The translations under genes were made by a program, and so were the position numbers. DNA of 64,000 nucleotides, taken from NCBI GenBank assembly GCA_000402075.1, contig ARWO01000032.1, forward strand, positions 153,387-217,386. Direction: 5' to 3'. Origin of the DNA: Thaumarchaeota archaeon SCGC AAA007-O23 (GTDB lineage: Archaea; Thermoproteota; Nitrososphaeria; Nitrososphaerales; Nitrosopumilaceae). Within the stretch, counting starts at the first letter, position 1. Every line of letters starts with the position of its first letter. Shown here one piece after another: positions 8,614 to 17,044 of this stretch. The notes under the pieces were generated by a model. The model saw nothing but the letters and a program-made list of their open reading frames with translations, was not told the origin of the DNA and ran no database searches.

Positions 8614-9639
8614 TTATGTTGTAATATTTTTTAATTGATTATTTGTATCCGCTTCTTTAATTTCTCTAGCAATGCGACGTCCCATACTCATCGGTTCATC
8701 AAAAATTAAAGTAGTGTATGGTGAACCGTTCATGAAAATGTTTGTTCCAGCTACGATTCTAGCTGAAAATTCAAATGCACTAAATTGTGCATTTTCATCG
8801 TATACACCTTCTATACAAAATGGTCCGTTCATTCCAGGTGGAACAAGTTTTGCAGATGCTTTTACAAAATTTTCTCCCATCGCATACACATTATCTAGTA
8901 ATGATTCACGTAATACAAGTGGGCTATTTGCTATAACATTAAACGATGTAGATTTTTCCATATTAAGCTGATTTTTAGCTGGGATTCTAGCTAAACCTTC
9001 AATGTCAGATTCATGTCTTTTATCTACTCCAAAAAATTCAAGTTCTTGTTTTAGTGGGGAGTAAAAAAACTGTAAGTAAGCCAGAACACCAGAAGTGTAT
9101 TCTTGGATATACAAATCACTGTCTCCATTTATTATTCCTTCTTTGATTAATTGATCTCGCTTTTCGTTGTATTCTTTTTCACTGGAAGCAAGAAAATATC
9201 CTTTACCACCTGCTGCACCATGTCTTTTTGCAATAACAAGTCCATTGATCTCTTTAGGATTTGGTACAGATTTTGGTGTTTCAAGTTTTGCTTCTTTCAT
9301 TAACTGTTCTTTTAACACTCTATCAGATTCCCAACGTAAGATATGCTTATTTCCAAAAATTGGTGTTTTAATTGATTCAATTTGTTTGGAATCCATTTGG
9401 GCGATTAATGTTCCATGTGGAATTAAAATAGAATTATTTTTCTGAAGAATAGACTCATATTTTTGTTCAAGTATTTCTGAAAATGAATCTACAAGCACTA
9501 GTTCATCAATGAATTTGAAGCGTCGGTAAAGACTTTCTCGTTTTTTTTCACATATTAGAAGCGTTTTAAGTCCTTCATCTTTTGCACCTTTTAAGAGCTG
9601 AAGTGCGCAATGTGAACCCAACGTTGCTACTGATATCAA
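8614..9639 (-). CDS. purP: Formate-dependent AICAR formyltransferase (FAICAR synthetase)
   Basis: PurP uses ATP and formate to formylate AICAR in the ninth step of archaeal purine synthesis. The protein has the PurP-typical start ISVATLGSHCALQLLKGAK, an ATP-grasp middle with KRHGAAGGKGYFLA, and the C-terminal block FEFSARIVAGTNIFMNGSPY. Its 341 residues match the family. It ends with a short conserved tail near REIKEA. purE and purK lie 21 kb away in this window, so purine genes are scattered. Confidence 0.92.
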   Translation of the reverse strand: MISVATLGSHCALQLLKGAKDEGLKTLLICEKKRESLYRRFKFIDELVLVDSFSEILEQKYESILQKNNSILIPHGTLIAQMDSKQIESIKTPIFGNKHILRWESDRVLKEQLMKEAKLETPKSVPNPKEINGLVIAKRHGAAGGKGYFLASSEKEYNEKRDQLIKEGIINGDSDLYIQEYTSGVLAYLQFFYSPLKQELEFFGVDKRHESDIEGLARIPAKNQLNMEKSTSFNVIANSPLVLRESLLDNVYAMGENFVKASAKLVPPGMNGPFCIEGVYDENAQFSAFEFSARIVAGTNIFMNGSPYTTLIFDEPMSMGRRIAREIKEADTNNQLKNITT

Positions 9640-9673
9640 TTAGAATATCACTTTAGTATATACACATATGAAA

Positions 9674-9880
9674 CTATGTATCAAAACGCGTGGCTGAGAT
9701 ATATGAAAATACACTATCAACCAATTCTATTGTAATATCTTGTTTAATATCTTCAGGAACAGTTTTTAATATAAAATCTACCATTGAGATATTTTTTGGT
9801 AATTGGCTAGTATTTTGCTGTATTGAAAAAACAGTGATTGCGCTAGCAATATGCGCAATAGCTTTTTCTTTTATATTCAA
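9674..9880 (-). CDS. Hypothetical protein, 68 aa
   Basis: This small protein of unknown function is encoded 34 bases upstream of purP on the same strand. It looks helical (EKAIAHIASAITVFSIQ, VPEDIKQDITIELVDSVFSYIS). The opposite-strand ORF over the same bases is more hydrophobic and less regular, so this strand is preferred. It may be cotranscribed with purP. No family was recognised. Confidence 0.45.
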   Translation of the reverse strand: MNIKEKAIAHIASAITVFSIQQNTSQLPKNISMVDFILKTVPEDIKQDITIELVDSVFSYISATRFDT

Positions 9881-9987
9881 TGTATTAATTCAGTATTAAT
9901 TGTAATTAAGTAAAAATTTTTAATAGTTATTAAATAACATGTTAAAATAATGTAACTAATTTATAGTGGTGTTACACCGATCGATTA

Positions 9988-10329
9988 TTGCAAATTTCAA
10001 CGACATCAACTACAATTAAGGATGATGTAAGAAAGCAGATTTACCTACAAATCTTATCTGATCAATTTTGTGTTGGGATAATTTCTTCAATTATTGATAA
10101 CCCTAAAACTGCTGTCGAAATTGCTAAAGCGACAAATATTCCTATTAGCACGGTTTACCGAAGATTACAATTTCTCCAGGAAAATAAAATGCTGAAAATC
10201 TCAGGTGGATTAAACAAGGATGGGAAATATTTTGTATATCTAAGTAAATTAAAAACAGTCTCAACCTTCTTTGATGGTTCAAATATGTGGGTTTCAGTTA
10301 CACCAAACCTTAATTTCACAATTAACTAA
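9988..10329 (+). CDS. Winged-helix transcriptional regulator
   Basis: The helix-turn-helix is seen at about residues 35-75 (AVEIAKATNIPISTVYRRLQFLQENKML). The core resembles the pair at 7832 and 8182 (IPLSSVYKKL, ISLSTTYKAL), so it is a third member of the same type within 2.5 kb. It starts with TTG at 9988; no upstream ATG fits. It is divergent from the 68-residue gene and precedes aspS by 49 bases on the same strand, but with an AT-rich gap that probably carries the aspS promoter. Confidence 0.75.
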   Translation: MQISTTSTTIKDDVRKQIYLQILSDQFCVGIISSIIDNPKTAVEIAKATNIPISTVYRRLQFLQENKMLKISGGLNKDGKYFVYLSKLKTVSTFFDGSNMWVSVTPNLNFTIN

Positions 10330-10378
10330 CAAATACTAAAAAAATCATAATAAATACTCAAATTTAAAAAGAGATGCA

Positions 10379-11689
10379 ATGGTTGAAACTGAATTAGGTG
10401 AATGGCGTAGAAGTCATTATTCAAAAGACTTAGACGCATCCATGGAAGGATCAGACGTAACAATAATGGGTTGGATTTCCAGCATAAGAGGTCATGGCAA
10501 CATTACATTTCTAACACTTGTAGACAAAATGGGAGCGATCCAGGTTGTTGCAAAAAAGGGTTCAAGTCCAGATGATCTAGTTCAAAGCATATCCAAACTG
10601 AAGGAGCATTCTTCTATAGGATTACTTGGAACGGTGAAAACATCTGAAAAGGCACCAAATGGAATAGAAATATCACCAAAGGATCTTAGAATATTTTCAT
10701 CTGTTGAAAAGATTCCGCCATTTGATCCACATGCAAAAACTGTAAAAAATATTGATACACGACTTGAGATTAGAGCAATTGATTTACGTCGTAATACACT
10801 GCAACAAGTTTTCAAAGCACGAAGTAATGTACTCAAATCAATACGTCAGTATTTTTATGATCATAATTTTACTGAAATTAACACACCAAAAATGATCGCT
10901 ACTGCCACAGAAGGTGGTGCAGCATTGTTCCCAATTTTTTATTACAACAAAGAAGCATTTCTTGCTCAAAGCCCACAGTTGTATAAGGAGCAATTAACGA
11001 TGAGTTTTGAGAAAGTTTTTGAGATCGCACCAATCTTTCGAGCTGAGCCATCCAGAACAAACCGGCATTTGTCTGAGGCAATATCCATCGACTTTGAGGA
11101 AGCATATGTTGATTATAACGACGTGATGAGTAGAATTGAGCAAATCATAAAACAAACAATTTTGTCAATGCAGGAGTTTTCTAAAGATAACGACGATGCA
11201 GAATTTACAATTCCTGAGATCTCAGATACTATTCCACAATATACTTATTCTGATTTATTAGAAAAAATTCAAGCTACCGGTGCTAAGAGTCAATGGGGTG
11301 ATGATTTGTATCCAGCGCAATTAAACAAAATTGGGATAACTGGATTTTACTTTATCAAAGATTGGCCTGTAGGTCCAAAGCCATTTTACGTTAAAGTGAG
11401 CAATGACAATCCTAAGATTTCCGAGTCATTTGATTTAATGTATGGAGACTTGGAGCTTTCTTCTGGTAGTACTAGAATTGCAAAAAAATCTGAGCTTGAA
11501 GACAGAATGAAAAACAAGGGCATGAAGATAGATACATTCGGTTATCATCTAGCTGTTTTTGATTATGGTGTTCCACCGCATGCGGGATGTGGAATTGGTC
11601 TTGAAAGATTAATGATGGCACTTACAGGGATTGAAAACATTCGTGACACAACATTTTATCCTAGGGATGTTGATAGATTAACACCATAG
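10379..11689 (+). CDS. aspS: Aspartyl-tRNA synthetase (probably non-discriminating)
   Basis: This class II synthetase has an N-terminal OB-fold anticodon-binding domain (GWISSIRGHGNITFLTLVD, residues 27-45). Its catalytic domain shows motif 2 (FRAEPSRTNRHLSEA) and motif 3 (GCGIGLERLMMAL). It is 436 residues, archaeal length without the bacterial insertion. It is followed directly by gatC, gatA and gatB with no gaps. The context suggests it charges both tRNA-Asp and tRNA-Asn, the latter then being amidated. Non-discrimination is inferred from context, not from a residue seen. Confidence 0.93.
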   Translation: MVETELGEWRRSHYSKDLDASMEGSDVTIMGWISSIRGHGNITFLTLVDKMGAIQVVAKKGSSPDDLVQSISKLKEHSSIGLLGTVKTSEKAPNGIEISPKDLRIFSSVEKIPPFDPHAKTVKNIDTRLEIRAIDLRRNTLQQVFKARSNVLKSIRQYFYDHNFTEINTPKMIATATEGGAALFPIFYYNKEAFLAQSPQLYKEQLTMSFEKVFEIAPIFRAEPSRTNRHLSEAISIDFEEAYVDYNDVMSRIEQIIKQTILSMQEFSKDNDDAEFTIPEISDTIPQYTYSDLLEKIQATGAKSQWGDDLYPAQLNKIGITGFYFIKDWPVGPKPFYVKVSNDNPKISESFDLMYGDLELSSGSTRIAKKSELEDRMKNKGMKIDTFGYHLAVFDYGVPPHAGCGIGLERLMMALTGIENIRDTTFYPRDVDRLTP

Positions 11690-11965
11690 GTGAAAAATTT
11701 GGTTACTGAAGAAGAAATTGCACATGTCGCAAAATTAATGAAAATTAATCTTGAAGATCATAGTGATCATGTTAAAAGAGTACAAAAAATGCTTGAATAT
11801 TTTGATATTTTAGATAGAGCAAATGTTGAATCAGAGGAAATTACTGTTCAAGAAACTGACTTGGATAAACTAAGAGATGATAAACATGTTCCATACGACA
11901 AAAATTTGCTGAAATTTTTGAAGAGTTATCAAGAGAAATATGTAAAAGCTCCAAAGTTGAATTAA
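11690..11965 (+). CDS. gatC: Asp-tRNA(Asn)/Glu-tRNA(Gln) amidotransferase subunit C
   Basis: GatC is the small scaffold that wraps GatA and GatB. The sequence shows the family pattern EEEIAHVAKLMKINLED and a later FDILDRANVE...LRDD stretch. It starts with GTG directly after the aspS stop, and gatA follows after one base. Its 91 residues are normal for GatC. Confidence 0.9.
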   Translation: MKNLVTEEEIAHVAKLMKINLEDHSDHVKRVQKMLEYFDILDRANVESEEITVQETDLDKLRDDKHVPYDKNLLKFLKSYQEKYVKAPKLN

Positions 11966-11966
11966 G

Positions 11967-13415
11967 TTGGATTTAGGAATTAGTGCATTAAATTATGTAA
12001 ATGGTATAAAGAATAATGAATTTACTGTAGAAGAATTTACTTTAAAATCACTTGAGCGAATCAGTCAGGTTGATGAAAAACTTCATGCATTCTTACGAGT
12101 GAATGATCTAGCAATAAAAAATGCACGAGAGATTGATACTAAAATAAAATCGAATCAGAATGTTGGAAAATGTTATGGAATGCCTATTTCTATTAAAGAT
12201 AATATCTGCATAGAAGGCTCAAAAACTACATGCGCATCAAAAGTTTTGGAAAATTTTATTGCACCATATACCTCTACCGTAATTAATAAACTAAATTCTG
12301 AAGATGCAATAATAATCGGAAAAACAAATCTTGATGAGTTTGCAATGGGTCTTAGCACAGAATTTAGTGCATATGGACCTAGTAGAAATCCATGGAATAC
12401 AGATTATGTTCCAGGCGGTTCGTCTGGTGGAAGCGGAGTATCAGTTTCTGCAAATGAATGTATTGCATCATTAGGTTCAGATACAGGTGGTTCAATTAGA
12501 AACCCAGCAAGCTTTTGTTCTGTGGTTGGATTAAAACCAACATACGGGCTAGTAAGCCGCTATGGTCTTGTTTCGTATGCCAATAGCATTGAACAAATTG
12601 GACCCATGGCAAAAACTGTAAAAGATTCTGCATTCTTACTAGACATAATTTCTGGAATTGATTCTAACGATAATACAACTGTAGATAATAAAAATCAAGA
12701 TTATCTAACTGATATTGATGCAGGAATAAATGGAAAAAAAATTGGGATAGTGACAGAAATGACAAATCCTGATGGACTTAGTACTGATGTACTAGATGCA
12801 ACTAATGATGCAATTAAGACATTTGAAAATCTTGGAGCAAATTGTGAGCAGGTATCATTAGAAATGGTTCGTTATGCGGTTGCTGCATATTATACTATAA
12901 CATCAACAGAAGCGGGAAGTAATCTCGCAAGATATGACAACATAAGATATGGATATGAATTCGATTCATCAGGGTTTGAATTCAATTCATACATATCACA
13001 AGCGAGAAGCAAATTTGGTCCTGAGGTTATAAGAAGAATGATCCTTGGTGGCTTTGTACCATCTGCTGGGCATGCTGGAAAATATTTTTCAAAGGCATTA
13101 AAGGTGAAATCTAAACTTATCACTGAAATAAATCATGTATTTGAAAAATTTGATTTTCTAATTTCTCCTACAGTTCCTATACAGCCATTCAAATTTGGTG
13201 AAAAAATTAATGATCCTGTATCATTTATGATGGTTGATTTTAATACTGTAACTGCTAACCTAACTGGAATTCCGGCAATATCAGTACCATACAAAATTAC
13301 AAACGGATTACCCATAGGAATTCAAATAATGGCAAATCGTCTTGAGGAACATTCATTGTTACAAGCTGCGTATGCATTAGAAAAAACTGTAGATTTACCC
13401 GAGGTGCCAATCTAA
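11967..13415 (+). CDS. gatA: Asp-tRNA(Asn)/Glu-tRNA(Gln) amidotransferase subunit A
   Basis: GatA is the amidase that releases ammonia from glutamine. It carries the amidase signature: catalytic lysine in SIKDNICIEG, and the serine-rich block GGSSGGSGVSVSA followed by GSDTGGSIRNPASFCSVVG. It is 482 residues and starts with TTG. Its last base overlaps the gatB start. Together with gatB and gatC it forms the heterotrimer that converts Asp-tRNA(Asn) to Asn-tRNA(Asn). Confidence 0.95.
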   Translation: MDLGISALNYVNGIKNNEFTVEEFTLKSLERISQVDEKLHAFLRVNDLAIKNAREIDTKIKSNQNVGKCYGMPISIKDNICIEGSKTTCASKVLENFIAPYTSTVINKLNSEDAIIIGKTNLDEFAMGLSTEFSAYGPSRNPWNTDYVPGGSSGGSGVSVSANECIASLGSDTGGSIRNPASFCSVVGLKPTYGLVSRYGLVSYANSIEQIGPMAKTVKDSAFLLDIISGIDSNDNTTVDNKNQDYLTDIDAGINGKKIGIVTEMTNPDGLSTDVLDATNDAIKTFENLGANCEQVSLEMVRYAVAAYYTITSTEAGSNLARYDNIRYGYEFDSSGFEFNSYISQARSKFGPEVIRRMILGGFVPSAGHAGKYFSKALKVKSKLITEINHVFEKFDFLISPTVPIQPFKFGEKINDPVSFMMVDFNTVTANLTGIPAISVPYKITNGLPIGIQIMANRLEEHSLLQAAYALEKTVDLPEVPI

Positions 13416-14824
13416 TGACGAAAATTGGCCTTGAGATACACTGTCAATTGACAAAACTTGAAAGCAAATTATTTTGTTCATGCAAAGCTGATTACAGGGG
13501 GTTTGAACCTAATACAAACATCTGTCCGGTTTGCATGGGAATTCCAGGTTCGTTGCCATTACTGAATAAAAGCGCTGTTGAAAAAGCAACGCTAATTGCA
13601 ATGGCACTTGATTGTAAAACTCCAAACAGAATTGCATTTTTTAGGAAAAATTATTTTTATCCTGACTTGCCAAAAAACTTTCAAATTACCCAGCTCAATG
13701 CATATGGAAATACAAGTATTGGTTGGGAAGGTAAAATCTCAGTAGAAAATAAGGAGATAAAAATTAGAAGAATACAATTGGAGGAAGACCCTGGACGATT
13801 AATTTACGAAGGTGCTACTGAAAAAACTAAACTAACACTAGTTGATTACAATAGAGCTGGAACTCCATTAGTTGAAATTGTAACCGAGCCAGATTTTGAA
13901 ACTCCTCATCAAGTTAGAGAATTTTTGAATATACTTTCAGATTTGCTTGAAAATTTGAATGTGTCAGATCCTGGGCTAGAAGGTGCGATGCGTGCAGACG
14001 CTAATGTATCAATTGATGGAGGTTCAAAAGTTGAAATAAAGAACATCGGTTCATTTCATGATTTAGAGAAAGCTGTTCATTTTGAAATAACAAGGCAGCA
14101 GAGTCTTGCAGAAAGAAAAATTGAGATTATTCAAGAAACTCGGCATTGGGATGATGGGCGAAAAATCACTGTTTCAGCAAGAACAAAAGAAGAAGAGGCT
14201 GAGTATAGATATCATCTGGAGGCAGACATACCGTGGGTTAGAATTGATGATAACACAAAAAATCAATTGCAAGTACATATGCCTGAAAGCATCAGTTCCA
14301 AGAAGGAACGATACGTTTCAAAATATGGTATTACATTACAGGTTGCAGACATCTTATCTTCAGACAGGTACTTTTCTGAACTTTTTGAAAAGGCAAACAA
14401 CGAAACGAATGCGAAAGACATTGCAAATATGATTACTACCGATATTATGGGATTGCTTGATACACGTGAAAAGCGTGAAATGTCAAAACTAGAAGGAGAT
14501 CATATTTCAGATTTAGTTGAATACATCAAATCAAATAAGATTACCAGAGCCTCTGCAAAATTAGCTCTAGACGAGGTTATAAAAAATGGAAAACCGTTAT
14601 CACAGATAATTGAAGATCTTGATTTGGGTCACGTTTCAGACGAAGCTACATTATCTGACATTATAACAGAAGTCTTAAACGAAGAAGCAAAAGCAGTAGA
14701 AGACGCAAAACAAAATCCTGATATAGTTAATTTCTTGGTGGGAAAAGTTATGCAAAAAACACGCGGGAAGGCAGACCCAGAATTAACATTAGTCCTTTTG
14801 AAAAAAAATCTTGGTGTTAAATGA
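13415..14824 (+). CDS. gatB: Asp-tRNA(Asn)/Glu-tRNA(Gln) amidotransferase subunit B
   Basis: GatB binds the mischarged tRNA and activates the carboxylate with ATP. It begins with GLEIHCQLTKLESKLFCSC and has CPVCMGIPGSLP; the four cysteines match the GatB zinc site. The C-terminal YqeY-like tail domain is present to residue 469. Start and the preceding gatA stop overlap (TAATG). Archaea use GatDE for glutamine, so this set is most likely for asparagine. Confidence 0.95.
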   Translation: MTKIGLEIHCQLTKLESKLFCSCKADYRGFEPNTNICPVCMGIPGSLPLLNKSAVEKATLIAMALDCKTPNRIAFFRKNYFYPDLPKNFQITQLNAYGNTSIGWEGKISVENKEIKIRRIQLEEDPGRLIYEGATEKTKLTLVDYNRAGTPLVEIVTEPDFETPHQVREFLNILSDLLENLNVSDPGLEGAMRADANVSIDGGSKVEIKNIGSFHDLEKAVHFEITRQQSLAERKIEIIQETRHWDDGRKITVSARTKEEEAEYRYHLEADIPWVRIDDNTKNQLQVHMPESISSKKERYVSKYGITLQVADILSSDRYFSELFEKANNETNAKDIANMITTDIMGLLDTREKREMSKLEGDHISDLVEYIKSNKITRASAKLALDEVIKNGKPLSQIIEDLDLGHVSDEATLSDIITEVLNEEAKAVEDAKQNPDIVNFLVGKVMQKTRGKADPELTLVLLKKNLGVK

Positions 14825-14838
14825 TAATCATAAAGGAA

Positions 14839-14925
14839 TCAAGGCAATAAAACAACTATTATTATTAGTGCAGCACCAAACACATTCGCTAACACTAAAA
14901 TCTTTTTGAGGGTTGATCTTTTCAT
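14839..14925 (-). CDS. Single-span membrane micropeptide, 28 aa (cluster 1, third gene)
   Basis: The ORF encodes MKRSTLKKIL followed by one hydrophobic stretch and ends ...VVLLP. A positive N-terminus before a roughly 18-residue span predicts an N-in single-span peptide. Its ATG overlaps the TGA of the upstream micropeptide (ATGA). The tandem layout supports translation, but the short length makes the call uncertain. Confidence 0.4.
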   Translation of the reverse strand: MKRSTLKKILVLANVFGAALIIIVVLLP

Positions 14926-15017
14926 GACAAAGTTAGATGAATGATTATATGGGCAATAATCGTTAACGCGATAATAGAACCAATTAGTTTTTTTTTACTA
15001 AGTTTATCACAAATCAT
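14922..15017 (-). CDS. Single-span membrane micropeptide, 31 aa (cluster 1, second gene)
   Basis: The peptide begins MICDKLSKKKL and continues with a span rich in I, A, L and T that contains two histidines (AHIIIHLT). It starts one base after the stop of the upstream micropeptide and overlaps the next by ATGA, which argues for translational coupling. No family was recognised. Confidence 0.4.
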   Translation of the reverse strand: MICDKLSKKKLIGSIIALTIIAHIIIHLTLS

Positions 15018-15018
15018 G

Positions 15019-15099
15019 TTATATTCCAAACACATACAAAATAACAGCTAGTATTGGTACACCTATCAGAATCCAAACACCCTTTCGATTCATTTTCAT
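15019..15099 (-). CDS. Single-span membrane micropeptide, 26 aa (cluster 1, first gene)
   Basis: The peptide is MKMNRKGVWI followed by a hydrophobic span ending YVFGI. It is the first of three tandem micro-ORFs that fill the 338-base space between gatB and the ETF genes. A second ATG at codon 3 is also possible. The three ORFs lie 64 bases beyond the fixCX stop on the same strand and could be read from the ETF transcript. Confidence 0.4.
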   Translation of the reverse strand: MKMNRKGVWILIGVPILAVILYVFGI

Positions 15100-15162
15100 A
15101 CAATTTGATTCTGTATTCCTATCTTAAAAATTAATCAACAATTATGAGCTTTATCTACTTGC

Positions 15163-17040
15163 TTAACCATATCGATAGTTTATTCCCTTTTCTCCTCGTG
15201 GATGTTTCCAATCAGTTTGCTCAGAACATGTTCCACATTCAATACATCCTTCATGCTGTATCGTAACTTTACCTTTTTCTTCACTATAACATTTAGTTGG
15301 ACACAACGTAACTAACTTTCTCATAAAATCATTATCGGAGGTTAGTACCTTGATATGAGAAACTTTATCATCATTATAATTTAGCTTTGCAATACGATCT
15401 GCAAGTAATGGAATAGAAGGTGTGTAAGATGAAGAAACGGTCTTTCCCTTTCGTTCGGCAAGCTGGATTGGTACTTTTACATAGCTTTCTTCTGATTCTA
15501 TCACTGGAAGCAGACGCTCATAGCCTAAAACATTTACAAACTTTGCTGCCATACTTCTAATTGCCCCACTTGACATGAGTTTTAGGACCATGCTGTGCTT
15601 TGCGCTCAAAACATCTTTTGGAACATCTTTTGTGGCATCAATAAAGATTTTCAGATACTCTTTGTCAATCTCTTTCATGTCTTTCGTGTATGGACTTTCT
15701 TCAATTGATTTTGTGTAATATTCACCAAGATAACCTTGAGAGAAATTATTTTTTTCTAATGCCCTTGCAATGGCGTTAGCAGCTCGCACCCCATCATCAA
15801 TTCCTACGTTAAGACCTTCAATTCTTGGACCGACAAAAATTCCTCTACCTGCTGCATCACCTACAAACAAGACATTATTCTTGTAGGGTTTTTTCATTCT
15901 GCAGCGTTTTCCATCAGGAATTAATTTTGCGCCGTATTCATCCTCAACATAATCTGTTTTAAACGTGATTCCGTATTCGGATGACATCTTTTCGCGAAGC
16001 TCAGATAATTTGGATTTGATTTCATCTTCCGAGTTAAATTTCCCAGTCTTGATCATCTCTTTCGTTCTACTTGAAGAAAGATGCACATCACGAATTTCAT
16101 ACCAGGTTTTTATCAGCTTTATTACCGCAAAACGGATCTGCATCTGTTTTTCCTTCTCTAATGTTTTGTCAATCTCTCCCTTTACCGGTACCTCATCTTT
16201 GATTAACTCGGTAATCATCGGATTTTTTAACAAAGCATCTAGTAGTGTGTTGGGCTCTGTTGGATTGTCCAAAAGAGAATCAAAGTGATATACTGCACCA
16301 ACTGATAAGGTATCTCTGTTTGTATAAAGGAATCCACCTCCTAGATGGTTTAGTGTGATGTCACCTGCAAAAAGATGTGCTGCCCCGCTATCCGCTCTGA
16401 TTGCAAATGTGTCGTTAATTACATTTTCAGGTAATTTTACAACAGCTTTGACACCTTGATACAATTGTGTTGCTGAAAATTTTGGTCTTGCATTAGTAAT
16501 CTGTGCAACTTCGGAATTTACCCCATCAGCCGCTATTACTGCCTTTACTTGAAATTCATCTATCTCATCAGTCTGAATAGTTGTTCTTTCTTTTTCAGCA
16601 TCCCAAGAAATGTCATTTACGTGAACGCCGGGAACTATTCCACCGCCAGATTTTTGTGCACTTTCATCAGCGCTTTGTGCAAACCAGGCATTTAGCTCGT
16701 TCATAAGAACTGAATAACCAAAATTTGATTGGTATTCATGTGCTGCGGTTAGATCCATGGAAAAAACTTTGTCTTTTGAAGTTGCGTGGAGAAGATACTG
16801 TGTAATTTTTCTCTGCAGTGGTGCCTCATTGACAAAGTTTTGCCCGTAAATATCTTCTACATTGTAGACCTTACCTTTGTTTGGTTTTTTTGAATAAAGG
16901 ATTCCACCTGAAATATTTTTTACACCTACTTTTTCACCTGCTTCAAGTAGGACGGCCTGTTTACCCAAAGTTGATAGTTGTTTTAGTGCAGCCAAGCCAG
17001 CTGACCCACCACCAATAATAGCTACATCATATTTTTCCAT
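15163..17040 (-). CDS. FixCX-like fusion: ETF-quinone oxidoreductase with C-terminal ferredoxin domain
   Basis: The 625-residue flavoprotein begins with an FAD-binding motif GGGSAG (residues 10-15). A second FAD motif, VLFVGDAAGRGIFVGPRIEGLNVGIDDG, lies near residues 385-412. The last 45 residues hold CPTKCY and CIECGTC, a ferredoxin-like FixX domain fused to FixC. With EtfA and EtfB directly upstream it forms an EtfABCX-type module that passes electrons to quinone. In bacteria such modules either donate to the quinone pool or bifurcate electrons. Which one operates here is not shown. Confidence 0.88.
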   Translation of the reverse strand: MEKYDVAIIGGGSAGLAALKQLSTLGKQAVLLEAGEKVGVKNISGGILYSKKPNKGKVYNVEDIYGQNFVNEAPLQRKITQYLLHATSKDKVFSMDLTAAHEYQSNFGYSVLMNELNAWFAQSADESAQKSGGGIVPGVHVNDISWDAEKERTTIQTDEIDEFQVKAVIAADGVNSEVAQITNARPKFSATQLYQGVKAVVKLPENVINDTFAIRADSGAAHLFAGDITLNHLGGGFLYTNRDTLSVGAVYHFDSLLDNPTEPNTLLDALLKNPMITELIKDEVPVKGEIDKTLEKEKQMQIRFAVIKLIKTWYEIRDVHLSSSRTKEMIKTGKFNSEDEIKSKLSELREKMSSEYGITFKTDYVEDEYGAKLIPDGKRCRMKKPYKNNVLFVGDAAGRGIFVGPRIEGLNVGIDDGVRAANAIARALEKNNFSQGYLGEYYTKSIEESPYTKDMKEIDKEYLKIFIDATKDVPKDVLSAKHSMVLKLMSSGAIRSMAAKFVNVLGYERLLPVIESEESYVKVPIQLAERKGKTVSSSYTPSIPLLADRIAKLNYNDDKVSHIKVLTSDNDFMRKLVTLCPTKCYSEEKGKVTIQHEGCIECGTCSEQTDWKHPRGEKGINYRYG

Positions 17041-17044
17041 TAAA

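Noticed and set aside
9690..9899. 69-residue plus-strand ORF
   Set aside because: It overlaps the better-composed minus-strand ORF at 9674 and has no motif or start context.
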